NCBI GenBank assembly: GCA_019419995.1
Contig: JAHZHZ010000002.1
Span: forward strand, 128,242 to 192,241
Reading direction: 5' to 3'
Origin: Clostridiales bacterium
GTDB lineage: Bacteria > Bacillota > Clostridia > Christensenellales > Aristaeellaceae
Length of the DNA stretch: 64,000 nt
Below are positions 16,576 through 25,180 of the stretch, piece after piece. The notes under the pieces are model-generated. The model did no database searches and was not told the DNA's origin. It was given only the letters and a program-made list of their open reading frames with translations. Position 1 is the stretch's first letter, and each line of letters starts with the position of its first letter. A program made the position numbers and the translations under genes.

Positions 16576-17754
16576 ATGCACAACCGTTTCAGGGGAACAA
16601 CTCGATCCTGCTTTGTGGGCTATATTGTCCAAGCTGTTGTCAATAACTTTGCTCCCCTGCTGTTTCTCACCTTTCAGCACACGTATTCAATTCCACTTTC
16701 TAAAATTACTCTCTTGGTAACCTTGAATTTTCTACTCCAGCTGTGCATTGATGCGGCTTCAGTCAAGCTCATTGACCGTATCGGTTATCGCCTGGGTGCC
16801 GTATTGGCTCATGTCTTTTCTGCGCTGGGGTTGATTCTTCTGACGGTGCTCCCTGAAGTTACCGCTGATCCCTTTGTGGGGCTGGTGATTTCCATGGGAG
16901 TCTATGCTACGGGTGGCGGTTTGCTGGAGGTCCTTATCAGTCCCATCGTGGAAGCATGTCCATCTGATAATAAGGAGAAAGCGATGAGCATGCTTCATTC
17001 CTTCTACTGTATGAGTCATATGGGCGTGGTACTCTTTTCCACGTTGTTTTTTGCGGCCTTCGGCATTGAAAACTGGAAGATCCTTTCCTGGATCTGGGCG
17101 TTGGTGCCCATCGTTAACGCAATTTGTTTCCTTAAGGTGCCGATTGTTCCCCTTTTAAAAGAGGGGGAGAAGGGTATGTCTCTTCGAGAGCTTGCGGGGC
17201 AAAAGCTATTCTGGCTTTTGCTATTGGCCATGCTCTGCGGTGGAGCAAGCGAACAGACGGTAGCTCAGTGGGCATCAGTGTTAGCAGAAAAGGGGATGGG
17301 TGTAAGCAAGACACTGGGCGATTTAATGGGTCCTATGCTCTTTGCACTGGCCATGGGCATATCTAGGACGATTTATGGCCGAAAGGGCGACAGCCTTCCG
17401 CTGGAAAAATATATGTTAGCCAGTTGTGTTCTGTGCGTGTTGTCCTATCTGCTTATTGCTCTTACACCCTGGCCTGCCGTCGGTCTGCTGAGTTGTGGGC
17501 TTTGTGGTTTCTCTGTGGGCATTTTCTGGCCGGGGACTTTGAGCCTTGCTTCCGCTGCTTTGCGTCGGGGCGGCATGGCATTGTTTTCTCTGCTGGCGCT
17601 TGCCGGAGATTTGGGATGCTCAGTAGGGCCTACCCTGGCGGGACTGGTATCCAGTGCGGCAGATGATAATCTCAAACTGGGCGTTTTGGCGGCTCTGATC
17701 TTTCCACTGTTGTTGCTTGTCAGTCTGCGAATTCAACGTCGGATGGCGAGATAA
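16576..17754 (+). CDS. MFS transporter
   Basis: 392 residues with about 12 hydrophobic segments and a central cytoplasmic loop (about 193-207), the major facilitator layout. 'DRIGYRLGAV' between TM2 and TM3 and 'RTIYGRKGD' in the second half correspond to the MFS-A motif. It resembles the fucose-permease-like branch in overall appearance, but the substrate cannot be assigned. It starts 14 bp after the histidine kinase, so it probably belongs to that operon. Confidence 0.88.
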   Translation: MHNRFRGTTRSCFVGYIVQAVVNNFAPLLFLTFQHTYSIPLSKITLLVTLNFLLQLCIDAASVKLIDRIGYRLGAVLAHVFSALGLILLTVLPEVTADPFVGLVISMGVYATGGGLLEVLISPIVEACPSDNKEKAMSMLHSFYCMSHMGVVLFSTLFFAAFGIENWKILSWIWALVPIVNAICFLKVPIVPLLKEGEKGMSLRELAGQKLFWLLLLAMLCGGASEQTVAQWASVLAEKGMGVSKTLGDLMGPMLFALAMGISRTIYGRKGDSLPLEKYMLASCVLCVLSYLLIALTPWPAVGLLSCGLCGFSVGIFWPGTLSLASAALRRGGMALFSLLALAGDLGCSVGPTLAGLVSSAADDNLKLGVLAALIFPLLLLVSLRIQRRMAR

Positions 17755-17964
17755 TGCGGACGTGGTAAAATCATTCATTATGTGTTTTTCGTGCCGTTGA
17801 TCTTCAGCAAGTGCCGGGATCGGCGGCATTGTTTTGATGATAAAATTGTTCGGCAAGATATTTCTTTTACAAAAGGTGTTTCAAATTCTGCTGAATGGGT
17901 AAAAATAATTAGGAGCTCCAAACTGAAGGAGAATCCAAATAAACAATGGAAAAGAGGGTTGCAC

Positions 17965-19044
17965 ATGAAGATAAATGCTGCGGGAAAAATGAAGGGCTTT
18001 GCTATGCTGGGGATTGGCAAGACGGGCTGGATTGAAAAGGAGATTCCTTCCTGTGGGCCGTTGGATGCAATTGTGAAGCCGTTGGCTGTTTCTCCCTGTA
18101 CTTCGGATATACACACTGTTTGGGAAGGTGCCATTGGCGAACGCACGGATATGATTCTCGGACATGAGGCTGTGGGCGAAATTGTCGAGGTGGGCAACCT
18201 TGTCAAGACATTGAAACCCGGCGATCGGGTAATTGTTCCTGCTATCACGCCAGATTGGGGTTCATTGGAAGCACAGGCAGGTTATTCCATGCATTCCGGT
18301 GGAATGCTGGCCGGTTGGAAATTTTCGAATTTCAAAGATGGCGTTTTTGCAGAGTATTTCCACGTCAATGAGGCAGATGCAAATTTGGCGCCCTTGCCGG
18401 ACGCGCTGAATCCTGCGGAGGCGGTGATGCTTAGCGACATGGTGCCTACAGGTTTCCACGGCGTAGAATTGGCAGATGTACAGTTCGGTGACGACGTATG
18501 TGTAATTGGTATTGGTCCGGTGGGCTTGATGTCGGTAGCTGGTGCTGCGTTGCGAGGGGCCTCCCACCTGTATGCGGTGGGTTCCCGCAAGGTGTGCGCT
18601 GATGCAGCCAGAAATTATGGCGCTACGGACATTATCAATTACCGCGAAGGCGATATTGTGGAGCAAATTCTGGAAAAGACCCATGGTCGAGGCGTAGATC
18701 GGGTTATCGTGGCAGGAGGCGACAACGATACCTTCATTCAGGCTATTCGGATGCTTAAACCCGGTGGAAAGATTGGCAATGTCAACTATCTGGGCAGCGG
18801 CGACTATGTTCGCATTCCCCGTGTAGAGTGGGGATGTGGAATGGGGCACAAGCAGATTGCCGGTGGACTCATGCCTGGGGGACGGCTGCGCATGGAAAAA
18901 CTGGCTTCTCTGATGGAAACAGGTCGCCTAAATACGGCACCACTGCTCACCCATCACTTTAAGGGATTCGAGCATATGGAGGAGGCTCTGATGTTGATGA
19001 AGGACAAGCCTCGGGATTTGATCAAGCCTGTGGTGGTAATCTAA
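17965..19044 (+). CDS. NADP-dependent secondary alcohol (isopropanol) dehydrogenase-like, Zn type
   Basis: 359 residues, closely resembling the Clostridium/Thermoanaerobacter secondary alcohol dehydrogenases throughout. Catalytic zinc ligands sit at Cys45 (SPCTSDIHT), His67 (GHEAVGE) and an Asp near 158 (LSDMVPTGFHG). The Rossmann motif is 'GIGPVGLMSVAGA', followed by 'VGSR', which selects NADP. It interconverts secondary alcohols and ketones or reduces aldehydes. The ATG at 17965 follows AGAGGG; a second ATG eight codons later is where family members usually start. The frame upstream to 17782 is not credible coding sequence. Confidence 0.9.
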   Translation: MKINAAGKMKGFAMLGIGKTGWIEKEIPSCGPLDAIVKPLAVSPCTSDIHTVWEGAIGERTDMILGHEAVGEIVEVGNLVKTLKPGDRVIVPAITPDWGSLEAQAGYSMHSGGMLAGWKFSNFKDGVFAEYFHVNEADANLAPLPDALNPAEAVMLSDMVPTGFHGVELADVQFGDDVCVIGIGPVGLMSVAGAALRGASHLYAVGSRKVCADAARNYGATDIINYREGDIVEQILEKTHGRGVDRVIVAGGDNDTFIQAIRMLKPGGKIGNVNYLGSGDYVRIPRVEWGCGMGHKQIAGGLMPGGRLRMEKLASLMETGRLNTAPLLTHHFKGFEHMEEALMLMKDKPRDLIKPVVVI

Positions 19045-19079
19045 GGCGTCGCGATTTTAAAGGAAATACTGATATGGAG

Positions 19080-19106
19080 GCGGCAACCCATCGGGTTGCC
19101 GCTTTT
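19080..19106 (+). terminator. Terminator after the alcohol dehydrogenase
   Basis: A GC-rich stem, GCGGCAACCC with GGGTTGCCGC, and a short loop, followed by TTTTTATG. Confidence 0.9.
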
Positions 19107-19161
19107 TATGCATGAGAAGTCCATGTTCTTTTTCGCACTTGTGCGAGGATAAAATTTCTCC

Positions 19162-19190
19162 TTGCGGTATGGATAGACAGGGGTTATAAT
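19162..19190 (+). promoter_or_regulatory. Promoter of azlCD
   Basis: TTGCGG and a perfect TATAAT are separated by 17 bp. The start codon of azlC is 36 bp downstream of the -10 box. Confidence 0.7.
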
Positions 19191-19225
19191 ATCCCTCGTG
19201 TACAAATGAAACGGGGGAATCAATC

Positions 19226-19951
19226 ATGACGAAGCCATTTGCCGCTTGTGAACCAGGTGTAAAGGGTAGGGCCCTGCGCGCGGCCCTGCCTCATACTTTG
19301 CCTATCCTTGCAGGTTTTCTATTTCTGGGAATGACCTATGGAGTGTTGATGAACGTTTCAGGGTTCAGCTTCTGGTATCCCATGTTGATGAGCCTGCTGA
19401 TCTTTGCGGGTTCCATGGAATTTGTCACCGTTGATCTGCTTCTGGGCACGTTCAATCCACTCCAGGCTTTGGTTATGACGCTGATGATTAACGCCAGGCA
19501 TCTCTTTTATGGAATTTCCATGCTGGATAAATATCGAGGAACTGGTATTAAAAAGCTATATCTGATATTTGGCCTCTGTGATGAAAGCTTTTCTGTAAAC
19601 TATACAGCGGTGATTCCGGAAGATGTGGATCGAGGATGGTTTATGTTCTTCGTTACGTTGCTCAACCATTTTTACTGGTTTTTGGGGTCGACTTTAGGCG
19701 GCATTTTTGGTTCTTTGATCCATTTTAATACAGAGGGGCTGGATTTTGTCATGACGGCCATGTTTGTTGTCATCTTTCTGGAGCAGTGGCTTAAGGAGGA
19801 GCGTCACGAGAGTGCGCTGCTGGGACTGGGGCTGTCGCTGATCTGTCGGATCGCTCTTGGCCCAGATAATTTTATAGTTGCCTCCATGATCATGATATTG
19901 GCGCTGCTGACGCTATTGCGCAAGCCATTGGAGGGAGGCGCACACAAATGA
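19226..19951 (+). CDS. azlC: AzlC-family branched-chain amino acid exporter, large subunit
   Basis: 241 residues with several membrane segments. '[11 protein letters not shown]' is the AzlC family signature, and '[13 protein letters not shown]' and '[10 protein letters not shown]' also match. With AzlD it forms an exporter of branched-chain amino acids or analogues. Its stop overlaps the azlD start by 4 bp. GGGGGAA precedes the ATG. Confidence 0.92.
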   Translation: MTKPFAACEPGVKGRALRAALPHTLPILAGFLFLGMTYGVLMNVSGFSFWYPMLMSLLIFAGSMEFVTVDLLLGTFNPLQALVMTLMINARHLFYGISMLDKYRGTGIKKLYLIFGLCDESFSVNYTAVIPEDVDRGWFMFFVTLLNHFYWFLGSTLGGIFGSLIHFNTEGLDFVMTAMFVVIFLEQWLKEERHESALLGLGLSLICRIALGPDNFIVASMIMILALLTLLRKPLEGGAHK

Positions 19952-20274
19952 CCATTACGCAGAGAATAATTACCATTGCCGTTGTGGCGTTGGCCACCGT
20001 CTTTACCCGGTTTCTGCCCTTTATACTCTTCCCCGCAGGGAAGCCTACGCCCAAATACATTCAGTATCTGGGCAAGGTTCTGCCCGGAGCTGTCTTTGGA
20101 ATGTTGGTGGTCTATTGCCTCAAGGGTGTCAGCTTCGTGGCTGGAAGCCATGGTTTGCCAGAACTGATTTCCATTGGAGTAATTGTTGCGTTGCACTTGT
20201 GGAAGCGACAGATGTTGATTTCCATAGCAGGTGGAACTCTGTGCTATATGTTGCTGGTACAATTGGTGTTTTAG
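19948..20274 (+). CDS. azlD: AzlD-family transporter, small subunit
   Basis: 108 residues with four hydrophobic segments: '[14 protein letters not shown]' near the N-terminus and '[19 protein letters not shown]' in the middle are typical of AzlD. Small AzlD and large AzlC are encoded as a translationally coupled pair, as here (ATGA overlap). Confidence 0.92.
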   Translation: MTITQRIITIAVVALATVFTRFLPFILFPAGKPTPKYIQYLGKVLPGAVFGMLVVYCLKGVSFVAGSHGLPELISIGVIVALHLWKRQMLISIAGGTLCYMLLVQLVF

Positions 20275-20393
20275 CCCTTTGGAACCGATGGATGCATCGA
20301 TCTATGCTTTTGAACCAAAAAGGTATATAAAAATTCAGGAGTATCTCTTATATTCTTTCCGGTTTTAAATGTGCAAGCAAAATTGGTAAACTC

Positions 20394-20426
20394 AAACCGC
20401 TGTCTGCATGAGACAGCGGTTTTGTA
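20394..20426. terminator. Bidirectional terminator between azlD and the J-domain gene
   Basis: A 12-bp stem (AAACCGCTGTCT with AGACAGCGGTTT) and a 5-nt loop, with T-rich ends on both strands. It serves the convergent genes on either side. Confidence 0.8.
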
Positions 20427-20431
20427 TAATA

Positions 20432-20923
20432 TCAACGAAAACGACGAATACGAGCCAATAGCTTATCCCGCACACAGGGCTGAGCGCGCTCGGCTTCTTT
20501 CAGGGCGCGGGCATACTTGGCATTTTTAGGTTGCTGCCGCGCTGCTACGCTGAGATAGATGAGTGCTTTCTGCAATTCATGCGTCTTAAATAAAATCGCA
20601 CCAAAGAGATAATTCCATTCTGCACATCGAGTACCGATACTCATCAACATCCGCCTTGCTAGAGGATATTGTCCACCATTAATGAGCTCTTCAATACGAC
20701 GTAGCGTACGGTTGTCTGCATCTTCTTCCAAGCGCTGAACGGGTTCCTTCAGGCACATGCGATAAGCCGCGTTGATTTCCGCCATTTTTTCATTGGCCCA
20801 ATCCCGTTCAGGGCCTTCCATAAAGCGGTCCGGATGCCAACGCCGGGCCAGAGCTCGATAGGCCGAGCGGACTTCCGCCTTTGTTGCCGTAGGAGGCAGG
20901 TTAAGCACAGCATATGCGTTCAA
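20432..20923 (-). CDS. J-domain (DnaJ-like) protein
   Basis: 163 residues. The N-terminal J domain (about 2-62) has the invariant HPD loop ('RRWHPDRF') between helices II and III. The C-terminal half has helical, TPR-like repeats ('EWNYLFGAILFKTHELQKALIYLSVA' region) and a basic tail. There is no Gly/Phe region or zinc domain, so it is a type III J protein that would recruit DnaK to a specific client. It begins with TTG behind GAGGTGA at the right spacing. Monocistronic. Confidence 0.85.
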   Translation of the reverse strand: MNAYAVLNLPPTATKAEVRSAYRALARRWHPDRFMEGPERDWANEKMAEINAAYRMCLKEPVQRLEEDADNRTLRRIEELINGGQYPLARRMLMSIGTRCAEWNYLFGAILFKTHELQKALIYLSVAARQQPKNAKYARALKEAERAQPCVRDKLLARIRRFR

Positions 20924-21099
20924 AGGATCTCACCTCAGATCTATGCTATCCAGAATCGAAACAAATCATCTCTATTATAAGAAAATTCCAATTTACTGTC
21001 AAGCAGGTTGGGTTAAACGGAGGTTGTCTAATAAAATATTTCTGAAGTGTTTCTTTTATTCTGCAAAAGATACGAAAGATTGAAACTTTTGAACATCGC

Positions 21100-21128
21100 T
21101 TTACACTGGAACATACTGGGGGTAAAAT
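21100..21128 (+). promoter_or_regulatory. Promoter of the Cys-module membrane protein gene
   Basis: TTTACA and TAAAAT are separated by 17 bp and lie just before the start codon at 21141, leaving a leader of only a few nucleotides. Confidence 0.55.
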
Positions 21129-21140
21129 GAAAAGGTACAT

Positions 21141-21626
21141 ATGGATTTTGTCGGATTGATGAGGTTTAGGAGCGTGAGGGTCTTGCAGAGTCGGGCAAAG
21201 GGTCGAAAGAGCGCGAGAAAACGTCGCAACGGTAGGCGAGCTTATGTGTGGTTTGCATTGGCGGCGACGGCTCTGGTGGCCGTGTTGGTTTGCCCGTCGC
21301 CTTATCCAGGCAAGCGAGGTGGAATTGAACTCCACGGCGACGATCCTACGGCGGAGATTTATGGTCCGGAATTGCCTCAGACGGTTGTGGGCGGATATAC
21401 GGTTCCTGTGGTTCAGTCGGTAGTGTTGTCGGATGTGGATGACAGTGCTGAGAATGATCCGGAATCCTACGTCTATGCTTCATCGGATCAGAAGCGCTAT
21501 CACAGCTATACTTGCAAGTATGCCTACGCCAGTTCTCAGAAATTGACATTGTACGAAGCTTACTATCTGGGCTATGAGCCTTGCGGTGTCTGCAATCCGC
21601 CGGTGTATACGGGAGAGGCTCAATAG
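21141..21626 (+). CDS. Membrane-anchored protein with C-terminal Ada-like Cys module
   Basis: 161 residues. A very basic N-terminus (about 1-33) precedes one membrane segment (about 35-51), then an acidic external linker. The C-terminal module reads YHSYTC...LTLYEAYYLGYEPCGVCNPP. A Cys after YH and a CxxC pair form a likely metal-binding knuckle like those of Ada and some secreted nucleases. The gene at 56542 encodes the same module behind a different membrane part. The predicted leader is very short. A downstream start at 21159 is possible. Function unknown; a zinc-dependent extracytoplasmic role is inferred. Confidence 0.75.
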   Translation: MDFVGLMRFRSVRVLQSRAKGRKSARKRRNGRRAYVWFALAATALVAVLVCPSPYPGKRGGIELHGDDPTAEIYGPELPQTVVGGYTVPVVQSVVLSDVDDSAENDPESYVYASSDQKRYHSYTCKYAYASSQKLTLYEAYYLGYEPCGVCNPPVYTGEAQ

Positions 21627-21638
21627 AAGGATGTTTTA

Positions 21639-21673
21639 GAGGGGCAGCCGGTAAAGTCCGGCTGCCCCTCTTG
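21639..21673. terminator. Bidirectional terminator
   Basis: A 13-bp stem (GAGGGGCAGCCGG with CCGGCTGCCCCTC) and a 6-nt loop lie between two convergent genes; the T-run is short on the + strand. Confidence 0.65.
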
Positions 21674-21676
21674 TCA

Positions 21677-22615
21677 TCAGGAAACTACGTTTACAGGATG
21701 ACCCGATAAATAAGACTTTATATTCTCTACAGCGATATCCATCAGTCGCACCCGAGCTTCCTTTGTAGCCCATGCAATGTGGGGTGTGATAATAGCATTA
21801 TCCAACCCCAACAGAGGATTATTTGCATCCATGGGTTCTACTGCGGCTACATCCAGGCCGGCTGCATAAATCTTTCCGGACTGTAACGCCGCAGCGAGGT
21901 CCGCATCTTGGATGACTGGGCCTCGGGAGGTGTTGATAAGGATTACGCCGTCCTTCATCTGCGATATGGTGTTTTTGTTAATCAGGCCCTGAGTCTCGGG
22001 AAAGAGCGGACAATGCAGTGAGATCACATCGCTTTCCTGCAACAGTTGTTCCAGAGAGACGCACTCGGGATCTTTGGGAGTGCGCGTCCAGGCAATTACC
22101 TTCATGCCAAAGCAGCGGGCGATTTCAGCTACTCGGCGGCCGATGCGTCCATAGCCGATGATCCCCATAGTCTTGCCGCTGAGTTCAATCAGAGGACTAT
22201 CCCAAAAACAGAAGTCGGGGCAGGATGACCAACGTCCCGCATGAACGGAGCGGCTGTGATCGCCCACGTGGTGGCAGATTTCCAACAGCAGCGCAAATAC
22301 CAGCTGGGCCACGGAGTCCGTGCTGTAGGCGGGTATATTAGTTACGATAATTCCCAATTCTCGGGCTGCTTGTACATCCACTACGTTATAGCCGGTGGCC
22401 AGCACGCCTATATACTTTAGATCTTTTGCCTGGGTCAGCAGTGTACGATTGAATACAACTTTGTTGGTCAACACCATTTCCGCGCCGGCAATGCGTGCCG
22501 CTACATCCTCAGGGGCTGTGCGGTCGTATACCGTAAGTTCCCCCAGTGCTTCCAGCGGTGCCCAGCTCAAATCTCCCGGATTGGCGGCGTAGCCATCCAA
22601 TACCACAATTTTCAT
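21677..22615 (-). CDS. D-2-hydroxyacid dehydrogenase (glycerate dehydrogenase-like)
   Basis: 312 residues. The NAD-binding motif 'GIIGYGRIGRRVA' is followed by the catalytic Arg ('INTSRGPV'), Glu and His ('ITPHIAWAT') of the D-isomer 2-hydroxyacid dehydrogenase family. 'ATGYNVVDV' is typical of hydroxypyruvate/glycerate dehydrogenases. It probably reduces hydroxypyruvate or a related 2-oxoacid with NAD(P)H. The frame extends to 22660, but AGGAGGT precedes the ATG at 22615. Confidence 0.9.
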   Translation of the reverse strand: MKIVVLDGYAANPGDLSWAPLEALGELTVYDRTAPEDVAARIAGAEMVLTNKVVFNRTLLTQAKDLKYIGVLATGYNVVDVQAARELGIIVTNIPAYSTDSVAQLVFALLLEICHHVGDHSRSVHAGRWSSCPDFCFWDSPLIELSGKTMGIIGYGRIGRRVAEIARCFGMKVIAWTRTPKDPECVSLEQLLQESDVISLHCPLFPETQGLINKNTISQMKDGVILINTSRGPVIQDADLAAALQSGKIYAAGLDVAAVEPMDANNPLLGLDNAIITPHIAWATKEARVRLMDIAVENIKSYLSGHPVNVVS

Positions 22616-22761
22616 GCCTGAAGACCTCCTGTAAATGTGCTTTTCTCTATTATAGGGCAAATGACTGCCGGACGCAAGGCAGGAATTCTACATAAACTTA
22701 ATCTGGCAATCACTTTGCTGCGCTATAATGAAACCAGTTTAAGAAAACAGAGGTGTCCAGT

Positions 22762-23613
22762 ATGAAACCGGTCAACTGTAATTATCGCCTTGCCAACTAT
22801 CATAGCCATACCACGCGCTGCCAGCATGCAGTGGGTGCGGAGGAGGAATATGTGCGCCGGGCAATTGATTCCGGTTTTGAAATTCTGGGTTTTGCGGATC
22901 ACAGCGCCTGGCCCTATCGTTCCAACTTTGTGGCGGGCATGCGCATGCACATTTCTCAACTGGATGATTACGTAACTACGGTCAAGGCTTTGAGGGAAAA
23001 GTACATGGAGAAAATCCGCATTCATCTGGGAATGGAATGCGAGGCCTTTGGCGAATTTTATCCATGGCTTGAAGAGATCCGGGCGGAAAAGGGTTTTGAT
23101 TATTTTATTCTGGGCAATCATTACGATACCAGTGATGAAAGGGGCGGCGAGTATTTTGGGAATTGTTCTACGCCCCAGAGCGCTCGGCGTTATCTTGAAG
23201 CTACAATCTCTGGCATGGAGAGCGGCTTGTTTGTCTATCTGGCCCATCCGGATCTGTTTCTGAACCGCTACCCCCGTTTTGATGGGGAGGCACGTGCGAT
23301 CAGTCAGGAACTGTGCAGGGCTGCAAAAGCGCTAGACATGCCTTTGGAATATAATTTACTGGGGCGGCGGCGCAATCCAGGTGCACGTGCGCGGGGTTGT
23401 GTGGGCTATACCAGCCGGGAATTCTGGGAGATTGCCGCGGAAAATGGAAATAAGGCAATCATAGGCGTAGATGCCCATGCCCCTGCTGATTTAGATTGTG
23501 TGGGGGTTTACCAGCAAGTACGAGGTGAATTGAGACAAATGGGTATTGAGGTGCTGGATGTACTAAGTGAAGTGGAAGGCATAACGGATAACATTAACGG
23601 AAACATAGCCTAA
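22762..23613 (+). CDS. PHP-domain phosphoesterase (histidinol-phosphatase-like)
   Basis: 283 residues. The PHP metal-binding motifs are visible: 'NYHSHTTRC' (motif I), 'FADHSAWPY' (II), 'GMECEAFGEF' (III) and a C-terminal 'IGVDAHAP' (IV). Proteins of this class hydrolyse phosphoesters such as histidinol phosphate. No other his genes are nearby, so the substrate is open. AGAGGTG precedes the ATG at 22762. A TATAAT at 22724-22729 is a likely -10 box with a poor -35. Confidence 0.85.
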   Translation: MKPVNCNYRLANYHSHTTRCQHAVGAEEEYVRRAIDSGFEILGFADHSAWPYRSNFVAGMRMHISQLDDYVTTVKALREKYMEKIRIHLGMECEAFGEFYPWLEEIRAEKGFDYFILGNHYDTSDERGGEYFGNCSTPQSARRYLEATISGMESGLFVYLAHPDLFLNRYPRFDGEARAISQELCRAAKALDMPLEYNLLGRRRNPGARARGCVGYTSREFWEIAAENGNKAIIGVDAHAPADLDCVGVYQQVRGELRQMGIEVLDVLSEVEGITDNINGNIA

Positions 23614-23614
23614 A

Positions 23615-23645
23615 GGACACGGGGACGCAAGGCGTCCCCGTGTCC
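23615..23645 (+). terminator. GC-rich terminator hairpin after the PHP gene
   Basis: A 14-bp perfect stem (GGACACGGGGACGC with GCGTCCCCGTGTCC) on a 3-nt loop, followed by TGATATTTT. It starts 2 bp after the stop codon. Confidence 0.75.
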
Positions 23646-23749
23646 TGATATTTTCAGCATGGCAAGGCTCCGTAAGGGATAAAGAAAAAGAAATTGCCCA
23701 CTTGAGCTCAACTGGATTCCCAAATGCTCCCAGCACGCATTGTGCGGGG

Positions 23750-23790
23750 AAAAACACGGCCGCCCCACTAAATTTAATGGAGTGGCCGTG
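23750..23790 (-). terminator. Terminator of the L,D-transpeptidase gene
   Basis: On the - strand, CACGGCCACTCC and its partner GGGGCGGCCGTG form an imperfect stem around an AT-rich loop, followed by TTTTT. Confidence 0.8.
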
Positions 23791-23805
23791 TGAATGGAAT
23801 TTCCA

Positions 23806-25143
23806 TCAGCGGATAACCACTGTAGTACCTTCGGGGCAATTGTCAAAGATCCACTTGGCATTTTCTTCGGCCAAACGTACACAACCATGCGAAACTCGCT
23901 TGCCCAGATTGCGCACTGATGAGCTGGTGGGTCCCTTCTTATTGGAATTGTAGAGCACTGAATGGAATAGGATACCGCCAACGATGCGATAGGCATATTT
24001 GGCATAGCAATTGTACTGGGTGAAGTAGTACCATTCCCCATAGGTGACTTTGCCGCCGGACTGATATGTACCCACGGGAGTTTCATAACCGTCCATACCC
24101 GTGGAACATTTAAACTTTTTAACTTCTACATTGTAGCCTGAGCCGTCCCAGCCATAGACATAGGTCATCTGAGAGGAGAGATCGATGCCAATCTTATAGG
24201 GGAAGACGTATTCTTCTGAAGCAATGGCGTCAGCGGAAAAGAGTTTGGTTTGCGTGGCTTCATCGGCAATTCCACTCTCTGGAAGTCCGTTTTTCTTCTG
24301 GAAATACTTCAGCGCATATTCGGTCAGACTTCCATAGCTGCCATCCGGCTTGTAGAGATATTTGAGTTGGCGCAGACGGCGCTGTACCCGCCAGACTTCC
24401 GGACCGCTGCTGCCGTTCTGCAAGGTCATTTGATAGGCCTGGAAGGGATATTCGCCATTGACAAATTTCATCAAATCCTCGGTGATCTCTCCCGTATAGC
24501 CATTTACAGAATTATCCTGGGCGTCCAGAGGTACATCCAGGGCTATGGGTTGCTCACCGGGAGCGAGGGTGGTTTCCGGCGCAGGTGTGGGAGAGGTGTA
24601 GGCTGCATAGACCGCACGATTGGTTTCATAAATATAATTCTTAAACTCTGCGACGGCACTTTCCGTGGCATTTCCGGATACGCCATCCACGCTGCCCACC
24701 AGAAAGCCCCAGCGGGAGAGTGCCTGCTGCACGCGCAGAATTTCCGAATCCTCGGAGGCTTCAACGGGGGCGCTCTTGGCAGAGCTGGAATAGAGAAGGC
24801 TCTGGGTAGAGTCATCGGCAATGCCTGTGGGGGTCAGACCATTAGTTTCCTGAAAGCTGACAATGGCGCTCTCTGTCATGCTGCCAAACTGGCCATCTGC
24901 GGCGCTGGTAAGGTAACCCAATTCCTGCAGTCGGTTTTGCAGCATGACCACGTAGGCTCCCGCATCATCGCCATCCCGAGAACCAATTTGAAGGGTTGGA
25001 TAGGAAGAGGACAGCCCTGAGCCGGCTGATTCTTCATTGTCCACCAGACCCAGTGCCTCCTCAGCGGTGAGGGCAAGGGCAGCAGTGGACAGGCAGCTAA
25101 TGAGGAGACAGAACGTTACCAGGGCACAGAGTATTCGTTTCAA
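23806..25143 (-). CDS. L,D-transpeptidase (YkuD) with three peptidoglycan-binding domains
   Basis: 445 residues, exported. A signal peptide (KRILCALV... ending AALA, about 1-24) is followed by three PG_binding_1-type repeats (about 40-110, 125-170, 245-315). A YkuD catalytic domain with the active-site 'SHGCVRLAEEN' comes last. It cross-links 3-3 peptides or anchors proteins in the wall. The long frame goes up to 25233 into the neighbouring SDR gene. The TTG at 25143, 7 nt behind AAGAAGG and followed directly by the signal peptide, is the better start and removes the overlap. Confidence 0.9.
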   Translation of the reverse strand: MKRILCALVTFCLLISCLSTAALALTAEEALGLVDNEESAGSGLSSSYPTLQIGSRDGDDAGAYVVMLQNRLQELGYLTSAADGQFGSMTESAIVSFQETNGLTPTGIADDSTQSLLYSSSAKSAPVEASEDSEILRVQQALSRWGFLVGSVDGVSGNATESAVAEFKNYIYETNRAVYAAYTSPTPAPETTLAPGEQPIALDVPLDAQDNSVNGYTGEITEDLMKFVNGEYPFQAYQMTLQNGSSGPEVWRVQRRLRQLKYLYKPDGSYGSLTEYALKYFQKKNGLPESGIADEATQTKLFSADAIASEEYVFPYKIGIDLSSQMTYVYGWDGSGYNVEVKKFKCSTGMDGYETPVGTYQSGGKVTYGEWYYFTQYNCYAKYAYRIVGGILFHSVLYNSNKKGPTSSSVRNLGKRVSHGCVRLAEENAKWIFDNCPEGTTVVIR

Positions 25144-25180
25144 TGAAAAACCTTCTTTCGTATCTTGTTGAACGGCAGAT

